A stretch of 64,000 nt of DNA from Pontibacter sp. G13 (GTDB lineage Bacteria; Bacteroidota; Bacteroidia; J057). The notes beneath the pieces are model-generated. The model was not told the DNA's origin, made no database searches, and saw only the letters and a program-made list of their open reading frames with translations. Each line of letters opens with the position of its first letter. Within the stretch, counting starts at the first letter, position 1. Both the position numbers and the translations under genes were made by a program. Positions 1-8,221 of this stretch are shown here, piece by piece. Location: NCBI RefSeq assembly GCF_031851795.1, contig NZ_CP134696.1:620001-684000 (forward strand). Reading direction: 5' to 3'.

Positions 1-941
1 ATCCCCACAGCCTCTGAAACACTGATATCGCTGTAATGCTCTGCCTCGATGGTCTGTTGCTCGACATAGAAGGTTTCCTTGTCAAGCGTTGACATCTGAG
101 TGTAGATCTTACCCAGTGCTGTGAGACTCACATTGGCGGAATTTTCCAGGAGGAACATGTAGGGGAAATTGTCCGCACTGCCATTTCCACGAGGAATAAA
201 CCATGAATAGCGAAAGATCCGAGGATCGCTTTCCAGATAGTTGAGGACATCGGCCATAAAGCGCTCCTGACTTTCTGGAGTAACGGGGCCATCCCATGCA
301 CAGAATTCAGTCAGCCAGATAGGCTTGCCGTACTTGTCAAATCGATCCAGAAAAGCCTTCAAAGAACCGGGGCTGGTCATATAGCAATGAACGGCAATCC
401 CTTCAACGTCACTCAAGGGAACCAATTCAAAGAATTCATCCAGCCAAACGATGGGGTCTTCATAGCCTTCCAACGTCCCATAATTCATCGCCGGGGAAAT
501 GATCTTGAGACCGTGTTCTTCCGCGGCAGCCTTCACATCGGGCCAACGCTCCGCCGCTACTTCCGGCGTGATATTGGCCTGATCGACCAGATTGGGTTCA
601 TTGAATGCCAGCAGATATTCGCAGTCTGGATTCCGTGATATATATTCCGATAGTAGCTGCGTATTGATGCCATTCCAGGCCATGGGGCAAAAATCGATTT
701 CATACCGATCCATGGCGGGCCCCAAGGCACTATTTTGGGAAGGTCTCCAATTGTAGGACCAAGAAATACCGGGCGCGAGCGCATCGATATCTTGCTCAAA
801 TTGGAACCCAAATGCTACGCCCCGCTTCACGCTACGCTGTTGGACGACAGGTTCGCGGGGGACATAGTGGTCCTCATGCCCGTTGGAACACGAGGACCCT
901 ATCAATACTGCTATTAGGAACAAGCTCTTGGGGATGCGCAT
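1..941 (-). CDS. GH128 endo-beta-1,3-glucanase lipoprotein with CBM6 start (3' end cut off)
   Basis: Reading the minus strand from ATG at 941 gives an open frame of 313 codons running off the window. An N-terminal signal ends in a lipobox with Cys18. Residues about 38-288 match the GH128 'glycosyl hydrolase catalytic core' fold: the NEPN motif supplies the likely acid/base Glu115, and WLTEF supplies the likely nucleophile Glu212. From about residue 292 the motif IEAEHYS marks the start of a CBM6-type carbohydrate-binding module, which continues outside the window. GH128 enzymes cleave beta-1,3-glucan internally; the lipobox suggests attachment to the cell surface. The start is fixed by tight coupling: the stop of the upstream GH16 gene is followed by one base and then this ATG (TAGCATG). 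The family call is from motifs seen by eye; the beta-1,3-glucan assignment is reinforced by the GH16 neighbour. Confidence 0.88.
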   Translation of the reverse strand, partial: MRIPKSLFLIAVLIGSSCSNGHEDHYVPREPVVQQRSVKRGVAFGFQFEQDIDALAPGISWSYNWRPSQNSALGPAMDRYEIDFCPMAWNGINTQLLSEYISRNPDCEYLLAFNEPNLVDQANITPEVAAERWPDVKAAAEEHGLKIISPAMNYGTLEGYEDPIVWLDEFFELVPLSDVEGIAVHCYMTSPGSLKAFLDRFDKYGKPIWLTEFCAWDGPVTPESQERFMADVLNYLESDPRIFRYSWFIPRGNGSADNFPYMFLLENSANVSLTALGKIYTQMSTLDKETFYVEQQTIEAEHYSDISVSEAVG

Positions 942-942
942 G

Positions 943-1986
943 CTATTGCAATTGGTAGACTCGGATGTAGTCTACTTCGTATCGCACAGGCACATCGAAC
1001 ATGCTGTCATCGACTCCCTGTACTCCGCCCCATGATCCACCGATCGCGAGGTTGAGGATAAAGAAGAAGGAGTCATTGAATGGCCAGTCTCCCGCATTGG
1101 CGAGCTGGGCAGTCTCAGCAAATGTCTTGGTCTTCACACCGTCCACGTAGATATGGATTCGGTCTAGACCCATGAATTCTTTTTCGACCCATTCCATGGT
1201 GATCACATGGAACTCATCTGCCACATCGTAGCCCATATCTTGGCTTCCGTGTTGGTTTTGTCCATTCATGCCGTTTTTGTTGGCAGAATGCAAGGCACAA
1301 TGAAAAAGCTGAGGCTCATATCCGACATGCTCCATGATGTCGATTTCACCTGCCTGAGGCCATGATCCATAGCCCAGCATCCAGAATGCCGGCCAAGTAC
1401 CGCGGCCCTTGGGCACTTTGAGTCGAGCTTCTACTCTCCCGTATCGGATGTCCTTCTTGTCCTTGGTGATGATTCTAGCAGAAGTGTACTGCTTGCCGAG
1501 GTAATCTTCCTTGTGGGCTTCGATGACGAGCTTGCCATCTTCCAGTCGGAGGTTCTCTGTGCGATCCGTGTAGTATTGCAGCTCGTTGTTTCCGCCGCCG
1601 CTGCCATTGACCTCATAGGTCCAATTGTCCAAATCCAGTGTAGTTCCGTCAAATTCTTCTGCCCAAACCAATTCGTAAGTTCTGCCTGGGACATGAACTA
1701 CACATTCGGCAGTTTGCTCGCCTAGCTTGGCCGTGATGGTCGCTGTTCCGCTGCCATTGGCTGTAACAGTTCCGAAGAAGACGGACGCCACATTTTCATC
1801 GCTGGAAGACCATTCGATGGATTCGCCAGTGGCAGGGGCTTGAGTGACCGTGATGGTGGTCTTTTCGCCAAATGGAAGATCGATGGCAGACTGGTCTAGT
1901 TCCAGTTGAATGTTGGTCCCATCATTCCCACAGGAGAGCAAGAGCAGCGGGAGGGAGATCAGGAGTATGTTAAGCACCTTATTCAT
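943..1986 (-). CDS. GH16 laminarinase lipoprotein (endo-beta-1,3-glucanase) with Big_2 domain
   Basis: 347 residues. A signal peptide ends in a lipobox (LLLLSC, Cys19), so the protein is probably a surface lipoprotein. Residues about 25-100 are a bacterial Ig-like Big_2 domain (IEWSSSDENVASV). Residues about 105-347 form a GH16 catalytic domain with the signature EIDIME: Glu214 is the predicted nucleophile, Asp216 the helper and Glu219 the acid/base. This form of the motif is typical of laminarinases and related beta-1,3-glucanases. The enzyme would cut laminarin into oligosaccharides for import by the neighbouring SusC/SusD pair. It sits 215 bp downstream of the glycan-binding lipoprotein, with a 9-bp hairpin between them, and couples tightly to the downstream GH128 gene. 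Substrate is inferred from family and context. Confidence 0.93.
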   Translation of the reverse strand: MNKVLNILLISLPLLLLSCGNDGTNIQLELDQSAIDLPFGEKTTITVTQAPATGESIEWSSSDENVASVFFGTVTANGSGTATITAKLGEQTAECVVHVPGRTYELVWAEEFDGTTLDLDNWTYEVNGSGGGNNELQYYTDRTENLRLEDGKLVIEAHKEDYLGKQYTSARIITKDKKDIRYGRVEARLKVPKGRGTWPAFWMLGYGSWPQAGEIDIMEHVGYEPQLFHCALHSANKNGMNGQNQHGSQDMGYDVADEFHVITMEWVEKEFMGLDRIHIYVDGVKTKTFAETAQLANAGDWPFNDSFFFILNLAIGGSWGGVQGVDDSMFDVPVRYEVDYIRVYQLQ

Positions 1987-2001
1987 TTGTCAGTCGAGTT
2001 G

Positions 2002-2024
2002 ATGAGGGGCACGAGGCCCCTCAT
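2002..2024 (-). promoter_or_regulatory. intra-operon hairpin between SGBP and GH16 genes
   Basis: A perfect 9-bp inverted repeat, ATGAGGGGC (2002-2010) with GCCCCTCAT (2016-2024) and a 5-base loop, lies about 15 bases upstream of the GH16 start. No T-run follows on the minus strand, so it is not a standard terminator. It may be an mRNA-processing or stability element that sets relative expression in the operon; that role is inference. Confidence 0.45.
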
Positions 2025-2201
2025 GGTAATTCAATTTGATCCGAGGTGGGTGGATGAAATGAGTTGGGAGATATGGCAGGGAAATTTTGTTCGGAGGTAA
2101 GGAATAAAACGCGAGACTGGCGATTCCAATGACTCATCTTATGACCTAGCAACCGGGCCAAAACTCCAGCTAAAGCCCAAATTCATTCGTCCTCTCACCT
2201 A

Positions 2202-3143
2202 CTATTCTGCCTTCTTGTAGAAGAACATCGCGTCCATGTCCACGGTCGTACCCGCAACACCACCAGCCAACATGGCCATTACATTGACATCAGTGAATGA
2301 ATCATTGTAGAATACTCCCAGTTGCTGCAAGTAGCTGACAGGAATCTCAATCTCATGCCATTCGTTGTCGCGGTCGAAGTTGAGGTAAGGCTCGACATTC
2401 TCGATCGCTACATCACCGATCACTACACGTGCTTCAGCAGTGCCGTCATTGAAGATGAGTGCATAGGAAGTGTTTTCCTGAGCGCTTTTTACAGCGATGT
2501 GGAATACGTAGTCATCAGGATTGTTGAAGAGATTGGTCATATCAATCGCTCCGTAGCCAGTACCCACGAAGAATCCAGCACCAGACCATCCCACGTTTCC
2601 AACTACCAGGCTGATCCAACCTTCGGCGAGGCCATAGGAGTTCAAGCCAGTTGGGTTTCCTGCGGAGAAGGTGTTTTCCCAAACGTAGAGGAACTTGTTC
2701 GTATCGTCTGGACGAAAATCGTGCGCGATTTTGCCATCAATGAATCCAGCAGAGGTCTCATCGAGGTGAATCAAGTAGTAGTCGCTTCCACGCAAAGACG
2801 TAGGCAAGTTGTTTGGATCAATCTCCTTGGGAGTCACCTCAACCTCACAAGTCGCAGAAAATGCGCCAGTAGTAGCTACAATGGTAGCAGAACCCAAGCT
2901 CAAGCCTGTTACTACCCCGTCGTTTACTGCTGCTACAGAAGGATCAGAAGAACTCCATTCGATATCACCGATGGCGCCTGCCGGTTCAAGCGTAGCTTCC
3001 AACGCCACAGAGGCCTCTACCTCAAGCGAAAGTTCAGATTGGTCCAATTTGATACCAGTGGCCAAGATTTCCTCTTCTTCACAGCTGGTAAAAGAGAAGA
3101 CCATCATAGCGGCCATGAAAAGAGAAAAAAACGTGCGCTTCAT
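2202..3143 (-). CDS. predicted surface glycan-binding lipoprotein with Big_2 domain (SusE-like position)
   Basis: 313 residues. The N-terminus is a lipoprotein signal (FSFTSC, Cys21) followed by acidic residues, as is common for surface-exported Bacteroidota lipoproteins. Residues about 28-105 are a Big_2 Ig-like domain that closely resembles the one in the GH16 neighbour (LDQS start, then IEWSSSDPSVAAV). Residues about 110-313 form a beta-rich, aromatic-containing domain ending MFFYKKAE, with no catalytic motif I can recognise. The position directly after SusD is where surface glycan-binding proteins are usually encoded in such loci. It probably holds beta-1,3-glucan at the cell surface for the enzymes and the SusCD transporter. 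The function is from position and architecture; no specific C-terminal family was identified. Confidence 0.7.
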   Translation of the reverse strand: MKRTFFSLFMAAMMVFSFTSCEEEEILATGIKLDQSELSLEVEASVALEATLEPAGAIGDIEWSSSDPSVAAVNDGVVTGLSLGSATIVATTGAFSATCEVEVTPKEIDPNNLPTSLRGSDYYLIHLDETSAGFIDGKIAHDFRPDDTNKFLYVWENTFSAGNPTGLNSYGLAEGWISLVVGNVGWSGAGFFVGTGYGAIDMTNLFNNPDDYVFHIAVKSAQENTSYALIFNDGTAEARVVIGDVAIENVEPYLNFDRDNEWHEIEIPVSYLQQLGVFYNDSFTDVNVMAMLAGGVAGTTVDMDAMFFYKKAE

Positions 3144-3180
3144 AATTTTGAAGTTTAGTAATTAGGAGTAGCTATAAGAA

Positions 3181-4764
3181 TTAGTACCCAGGATTTTGCT
3201 CCATGGGATTTAGGTCAATTTCCTGTGTCGGAATGGGCAGAAGCTCATGCTTCCCGGCGATGAATTCAGACATGTGGCTCTGGGCCTCGGCAGACTCGGA
3301 AGTCTTGTAGGCATCCATCACCTCTTTGGCGATTCCCCAGCGACAGAGGTCAAACCAGCGATGGCCTTCCATGGCGAGTTCGACACGTCGCTCATGGCGA
3401 ATGGCCGCTTTCAAATCCTCTTGGGTATCAGCATATCCTCGATAGCCGGGGAATTCCGGAAGGATGGAATTGTCGCCATGTCTGGCACGCATCCGCACCT
3501 CTTCCAATGCTTCCTTGGCGCTTGAGAGATTGCCTGTTTCGACACAAGCCTCGGCATACATCAACAGCACATCTGCATAGCGGATCAGCTTGACGTTGAG
3601 CGGGCCACGAGATGGGTGTCCCAAATCGATGGCTTGGTCGTTTTCGTCGTAAAAACCGGACTTCCGGTTGAGATATCGGGAACCGAGATAGATCTCCTGC
3701 TCGGGATTTTCGATTTCGGTATCGGTAGGATTCAGGATGGTCGCATCACGACGTGGGTCCTGAGATTCGTACTCGTCATAGAGATTCTGGGTCGGCTTGT
3801 TGAAGCCCCATCCGCCTCCGAGCAACGATGAGCGTGAGCGTGTGAGAATGATCGAAAAGGTTCCACGGGTATATCCATTTCCGCCTTCGCCATTGGACCC
3901 GCCAAAGTCGCCTGTCGGATCTTCGGCATACTGAATCTCGAAGATGGATTCCCAGCCATTTTCATGATCAAGTGTGAAGTTGTCGCCGTATTCGTCGAGC
4001 AATCCATATTCTCCGGAATTCATCAGGGCAGCGCCCCATCTTTCCGCCTCGGAATAGTTGTGCGTGTAGAGATTGGCTTTGAGCAACATCGCCTGAGCTG
4101 CGCCCTTTGTCGCTCGCCCGAGATCTTCCGCTGCGTAGTCGCTTTTGCTCCACAACAATTGCTCTGCATCCTCCAGATCAGCGAGGATCAGGTCAAATAC
4201 CGCTTCGGCAGATGCACGAGGCTGCTGCCAATCCGCTGATGATTCAATCACGAAATCCACCAAGGGAACGCCCCCGAAGACCCGTACCAAACGGAAGTAG
4301 TAATAGGCGCGCAAGAACTTGAGTTCGCCCATCAGGCGGTCCTGCAACACGGGGGTCATCCCGTCCTCTTCGGTCAGATTGGGAATCTCGCGCAAAGCCA
4401 GATTGCAACGCCCGATCCCTTGATATTGAGCACGGTAGAAATCCAGCAACAACCCATTATTCGGAATAGTGCGGAAGTTTTCCATGTCGTAGGCATCGGC
4501 CATATCGCTGATATTCTGACCGCCTTTGAGGGCATCGTCGGACATTACATCGCCGATGAAGAATTCGCTGAAATAGGTGTAGTTATATTCCCAAGAAAGG
4601 GGAGCATAAGCGCCATTCACCGCATAAATGCCGGATTCAGCGCTGGTGAAGTAATCGTTGAGGCCCGTTACGGCCGGTTCGGGTTCTAGTAGCCATGACT
4701 CGCAGGAGGAAAGGACAGTTGCGAGGGCGAGCATCACGATTTTTCCCTTAGAAAAAAGTCTCAT
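3181..4764 (-). CDS. SusD/RagB family outer-membrane glycan-binding lipoprotein
   Basis: The frame opens at 4800, but the better start is the ATG at 4764 (MRLFSKGK), which places a clean signal and lipobox (TVLSSC) at the N-terminus and gives 527 residues. The helix-rich sequence matches SusD: an N-terminal region with TPR-like helices (GRCNLALREIPNL, LRAYYYFRLVRVFGGVPLV) and a C-terminal part with LLMYAEACVETG, RHERRVELAMEGHRWFDLCRWG and the terminal LPIPTQEIDLNP. SusD proteins form a lid over the SusC pore and bind the oligosaccharide. It is 53 bases downstream of SusC and clearly cotranscribed. Context points to beta-1,3-glucan as ligand. Confidence 0.95.
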   Translation of the reverse strand: MRLFSKGKIVMLALATVLSSCESWLLEPEPAVTGLNDYFTSAESGIYAVNGAYAPLSWEYNYTYFSEFFIGDVMSDDALKGGQNISDMADAYDMENFRTIPNNGLLLDFYRAQYQGIGRCNLALREIPNLTEEDGMTPVLQDRLMGELKFLRAYYYFRLVRVFGGVPLVDFVIESSADWQQPRASAEAVFDLILADLEDAEQLLWSKSDYAAEDLGRATKGAAQAMLLKANLYTHNYSEAERWGAALMNSGEYGLLDEYGDNFTLDHENGWESIFEIQYAEDPTGDFGGSNGEGGNGYTRGTFSIILTRSRSSLLGGGWGFNKPTQNLYDEYESQDPRRDATILNPTDTEIENPEQEIYLGSRYLNRKSGFYDENDQAIDLGHPSRGPLNVKLIRYADVLLMYAEACVETGNLSSAKEALEEVRMRARHGDNSILPEFPGYRGYADTQEDLKAAIRHERRVELAMEGHRWFDLCRWGIAKEVMDAYKTSESAEAQSHMSEFIAGKHELLPIPTQEIDLNPMEQNPGY

Positions 4765-4817
4765 CACAATGGTAGTTGTTGGTCTAAATGTGAATAGCAT
4801 GCATGCGGAGCTTCTCG

Positions 4818-7800
4818 CTAGAAGTCCAGATTAACTCCCAAAATCAGGGTGCGAGCCTGCGGATAGTTTCCGTAGTCGACTCCACTTCCCACCTCTGGAT
4901 CGTATCCCGTATAGTTGGTGATGGTGAACAAGTTGGTTCCGCTCACATAAGGTCTCAGGCGGCTGATGCCCAATCGCTCGGTGAGATCGCGAGGCAAGGT
5001 GTACCCCAATTGCAGGTTCTTGAGTCGGAAATAGGCACCGCTTTCCACGAATCGGTCAGATGTGGCACGGTTCAATGGATTGCCGTTGGGGTTGGGGATG
5101 GTACCGTCAGGATTGACCAGTTGGGTCCAATCGATGCCATTGGCCTCCATACTCGCCTTCATGACATCGGTGTAATCCACCCAAACATCTCTCATGGTTG
5201 TGCTCAATGTGGCATCATTTCCAGCTCCTTCTGTGCGGTGGCGCATGGCGTTGTACAATTCATTGCCATAGACCCCTTGGAAAAATACCTGCAGGTCAAA
5301 GCCTTTGTATTCTGCGGAGAGATTCAAGCCGTATGAAAGCCAAGGGAAAGGATTTCCGATATTGGTTCGGTCGTAATCGTCGATTCGGCCATCAGGCACC
5401 CCTTCTGGCCCACTGAGATCGGTGTATTTTGCATCACCAGCACCTACCCCAATTTCATCTTCTGAGTAGAAGTACAAATGTTGCAAGGCTTCTTCGTCAG
5501 AGTAGTAAAGGCCCTCAAACTGGTATCCCCAGTAGGTGTAGAGTGCCAATCCCTCGTCGCTGAGCGTACGGTCTCCGAATACCGGGCTCCCTCCATTCAA
5601 AGCGGTCAATTCGTTGCTGATGAATGAGACATTGCCGTTGACTGCGAAATCAAAATCTCCCAGCTTTTTCTGGTAGCCAAGGGCAATCTCGATCCCTTGG
5701 TTCCGCACGGTACCGACGTTGCTAAGCGCATCGAAACGGTTGCCGATCTGTGCAGGTGCTTTTACGCCCAAAAGCATTTCCCGCGTATTGCGGATGAATC
5801 CATCCACATTACCACTGATCGAACCCTTTTTGAAGCTGAAGTCAATCCCGACATTGATCTGTTCGGTCGTCTCCCATTTTCCGCCCTGATTCGCAAAGGT
5901 GAGCACTGCTGCTCCATTGGCAAGTTCTTGTGTGCCTCCCAGTGGATAGCCTACGAAGGTGTTGACGGATTCGAATACATTGGTGACAAAGCTGTTGGAG
6001 GCGATCTTGTCATTTCCGATCTGACCCCAGCCTGCCCGTACTTTCAGGAAGTCCAAGGAGGAAGCACTTCTCAAGAAAGCTTCTTCACTGACAATCCATG
6101 CCGCAGCCACAGATGGGAAATACCCCCAGACGTTTTCAGGGAATTTGCTCGAACCATCCGTACGGAAGTTGGCAGTCAGGAGGTAGCGACCATCAAAGGA
6201 ATAGTGAACACGGCTCAACAGGGAGAACATCCGAGTGCGAGACACATTGTCGCTGGCAAACGTCTGATCTTCTGTGGTTTTGGACAAATACCAGTTGGCT
6301 TCCACAGGATTCAGGATAGAGGCTCCTGCACCGCCCATGCCGTAGTTTTCGAACTGCTGGGTAGTCTGGCCAGCCATCAGAGACAAGTTGTGCTTCCCTG
6401 CCCGAATATCGTAGGTTGCAATATGCTCGGAGATCAGGGTCCGATAGTGTTGCATGCTGCTGGACAAGAAGTTCTGGTCTCGACGGTCGTAGTCGGAATA
6501 TTGGTAGGCATCGCCGAAGAATCGGTCCCGATTATTCGCCAAATCGATGCTAATGGCGGAGCGCCATTTGAAATTCTTGAAGGGCGTGAATTCCATGTAA
6601 ATGTCTCCTACCCAGCGCTCGGCAGTATTCTCCGGATGGCTATGCTCTACCATAGAGAATGGGTTGGTGACGTTCTTGAAATTGGAACCAGCGGAAATTT
6701 GACCTCCGAGATTCTGGCCCTGATTGTTGATGGAACCTTCAGGATAATGCGTCGGGTCCCAAGGAGCCATTGCCACAGCCGCGGAAAGGATGGAAGCTCC
6801 GGGGCTGGAACTGTTATGCATGGCGTTCCTTCCAGTGGAGTTGATGAAGGAGAGGTTTTGGCCGATCTTGATCTTGTCGGACACCTTCATGGAGGTATTC
6901 ACACGCAAGGTGAGACGTTCGAAGTTGGATCCGAGAATGGTACCATCTTGCGAGAAATAACTGGCGCTGAAGAGATAGCTGTTGCGATCATCTCCGCCAC
7001 TCATGGAGACGTAGTGATCCTGTATCGCCGCATTTTCCTGAAAGACCGCCGCCTGCCAATCCGTTTCTGTGGCTCCGTAATCCATCCCAAATGGGTTGGT
7101 CTCGGTTCTCAGAATCGGAAAATATGGGGAAGCACCTACATTGTCTCGCATCCAGGAATTGAATCCTTCTTGTTCGTAGCGAGCAATGGAAGAGGGCTTA
7201 GGATTGATTCGAAGGAGGGTCTCGGCAAATTCGTCCCGAGACATGAGATCGAGCTGATTCCAGCGATTCTGTACGCCATAGTATGAGCTTGCAGAAATCT
7301 TGGCTTTCCCGTTTCCACCCTTTTTGGTGGTCACAAGGATGACCCCGTTGGCACCCCGAGAACCGTAAATCGCCGTAGCCGAAGCATCTTTCAAGACCTC
7401 CAGAGACAGGATATCATTGGTACTGAGGAAGGAAATATCATCCAGAATGAGACCGTCCACCACGTAGATCGGGGAGCTATTGTTGACCGTTCCGATGCCG
7501 CGAATGCGTACGACCGCACCTTCACCCGGCTGACCACTGTTGGCATTAACCGTGACCCCAGCGACCCGTCCCTGCAAAGCTTGGTCTAGGCCGGAGGTTG
7601 GCAATTTCTTGAGATCTTCCGCCTTGACAGAAGATACAGCCCCTGTCACATCACTTTTCTTCATGGTTCCGTAGCCCACGACGACTACTTCATCCAATCC
7701 GACCAGATCTTGCTCCAACCGGATATCCAGCGTGGATTGACCTGATTCCACCGTGACTTCAGCATTGACAAACCCGTAGTACTTGACCATGAGTTGGTCG

Positions 7801-8006
7801 CCCGCAGACACCTGAATGGTGTAACGGCCATTTTCATCGGAGATCACTCCACTCGTCGCGGTTTGATTCACGATCGTCGCGCCAGGGAGAGGTTGCCCTT
7901 CGTCCTTGCTGGTGATTGTCCCAGACAATGTCCAAGGGGTTTGGGCCATCAGTGCTTCCGTACAGAGCACGAAGCACAGAAGTAGTAGACTACCTAATCT
8001 GTTCAT
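4818..8006 (-). CDS. SusC/RagA family TonB-dependent outer-membrane oligosaccharide transporter
   Basis: 1062 residues, normal for SusC. Signal peptide 1-21 (cut after LMAQ). Residues about 25-105 are a CarboxypepD_reg-like domain (GTITSKDEGQPLPGATI). The SusC signature GLDEVVVVGYGTMKKSDVTG precedes the plug domain (about 115-225, with TSGLDQALQGRVAGV and IYGSRGANGVILVTTKKG). The remainder is the 22-strand barrel, ending in the aromatic LGVNLDF. It imports oligosaccharides across the outer membrane using TonB energy and works with the adjacent SusD. It heads the transport and enzyme genes. Its leader (8007-8221) holds several hairpins. Confidence 0.97.
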   Translation of the reverse strand: MNRLGSLLLLCFVLCTEALMAQTPWTLSGTITSKDEGQPLPGATIVNQTATSGVISDENGRYTIQVSAGDQLMVKYYGFVNAEVTVESGQSTLDIRLEQDLVGLDEVVVVGYGTMKKSDVTGAVSSVKAEDLKKLPTSGLDQALQGRVAGVTVNANSGQPGEGAVVRIRGIGTVNNSSPIYVVDGLILDDISFLSTNDILSLEVLKDASATAIYGSRGANGVILVTTKKGGNGKAKISASSYYGVQNRWNQLDLMSRDEFAETLLRINPKPSSIARYEQEGFNSWMRDNVGASPYFPILRTETNPFGMDYGATETDWQAAVFQENAAIQDHYVSMSGGDDRNSYLFSASYFSQDGTILGSNFERLTLRVNTSMKVSDKIKIGQNLSFINSTGRNAMHNSSSPGASILSAAVAMAPWDPTHYPEGSINNQGQNLGGQISAGSNFKNVTNPFSMVEHSHPENTAERWVGDIYMEFTPFKNFKWRSAISIDLANNRDRFFGDAYQYSDYDRRDQNFLSSSMQHYRTLISEHIATYDIRAGKHNLSLMAGQTTQQFENYGMGGAGASILNPVEANWYLSKTTEDQTFASDNVSRTRMFSLLSRVHYSFDGRYLLTANFRTDGSSKFPENVWGYFPSVAAAWIVSEEAFLRSASSLDFLKVRAGWGQIGNDKIASNSFVTNVFESVNTFVGYPLGGTQELANGAAVLTFANQGGKWETTEQINVGIDFSFKKGSISGNVDGFIRNTREMLLGVKAPAQIGNRFDALSNVGTVRNQGIEIALGYQKKLGDFDFAVNGNVSFISNELTALNGGSPVFGDRTLSDEGLALYTYWGYQFEGLYYSDEEALQHLYFYSEDEIGVGAGDAKYTDLSGPEGVPDGRIDDYDRTNIGNPFPWLSYGLNLSAEYKGFDLQVFFQGVYGNELYNAMRHRTEGAGNDATLSTTMRDVWVDYTDVMKASMEANGIDWTQLVNPDGTIPNPNGNPLNRATSDRFVESGAYFRLKNLQLGYTLPRDLTERLGISRLRPYVSGTNLFTITNYTGYDPEVGSGVDYGNYPQARTLILGVNLDF

Positions 8007-8096
8007 AAATCAAGAGTAGTTCGTAACGTGCTGAGTTCAGCAAGCTCTAGAATAGCGGAGAGGGATGTTGCAGAAGAAATGTGAGTGAGGAGAGGG

Positions 8097-8121
8097 GGGC
8101 CTAGCTGAGGACGCTAGGCCC
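8097..8121 (-). promoter_or_regulatory. perfect hairpin in the SusC leader
   Basis: Inverted repeat GGGCCTAGC (8097-8105) with GCTAGGCCC (8113-8121): a 9-bp perfect stem with a 7-base loop, about 90 bases upstream of SusC. No T-run follows on either strand. It lies beside two more palindromes (8137-8151 and 8153-8215), so the whole 215-bp gap looks structured. It may terminate or attenuate readthrough from the upstream T9SS gene, or stabilise the SusC transcript. Confidence 0.45.
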
Positions 8122-8136
8122 GTAGATATATCGGTG

Positions 8137-8215
8137 AAGCAATCATTGCTTGAAGACAGGGGATACTATCCGACGCTGGAACTGGATAGCCAAGACAGTA
8201 TCCCTCTTTCGTCTT
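8137..8215 (-). promoter_or_regulatory. tandem palindromes after the T9SS gene, possible attenuator or terminator
   Basis: Two structures lie just past the stop at 8222. The first, nearer the stop, has outer arms AAGAC/GTCTT (8153-8157, 8211-8215), middle arms GGGATACT/AGTATCCC (8160-8167, 8197-8204) and inner arms ATCC/GGAT. The second is AAGCAAT-C-ATTGCTT (8137-8151). There is no clear U-tract on the minus strand, so termination is uncertain. Confidence 0.4.
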
Positions 8216-8221
8216 GAGGAG

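Noticed and set aside
557-811. 84-residue ORF within the GH128 gene
   Set aside because: Out of frame with the continuous 313-codon reading that contains the lipobox and both catalytic motifs.
5697-7286. 529-codon open frame antisense to SusC
   Set aside because: SusC on the other strand is unambiguous over the whole stretch; the antisense product has no recognisable features.
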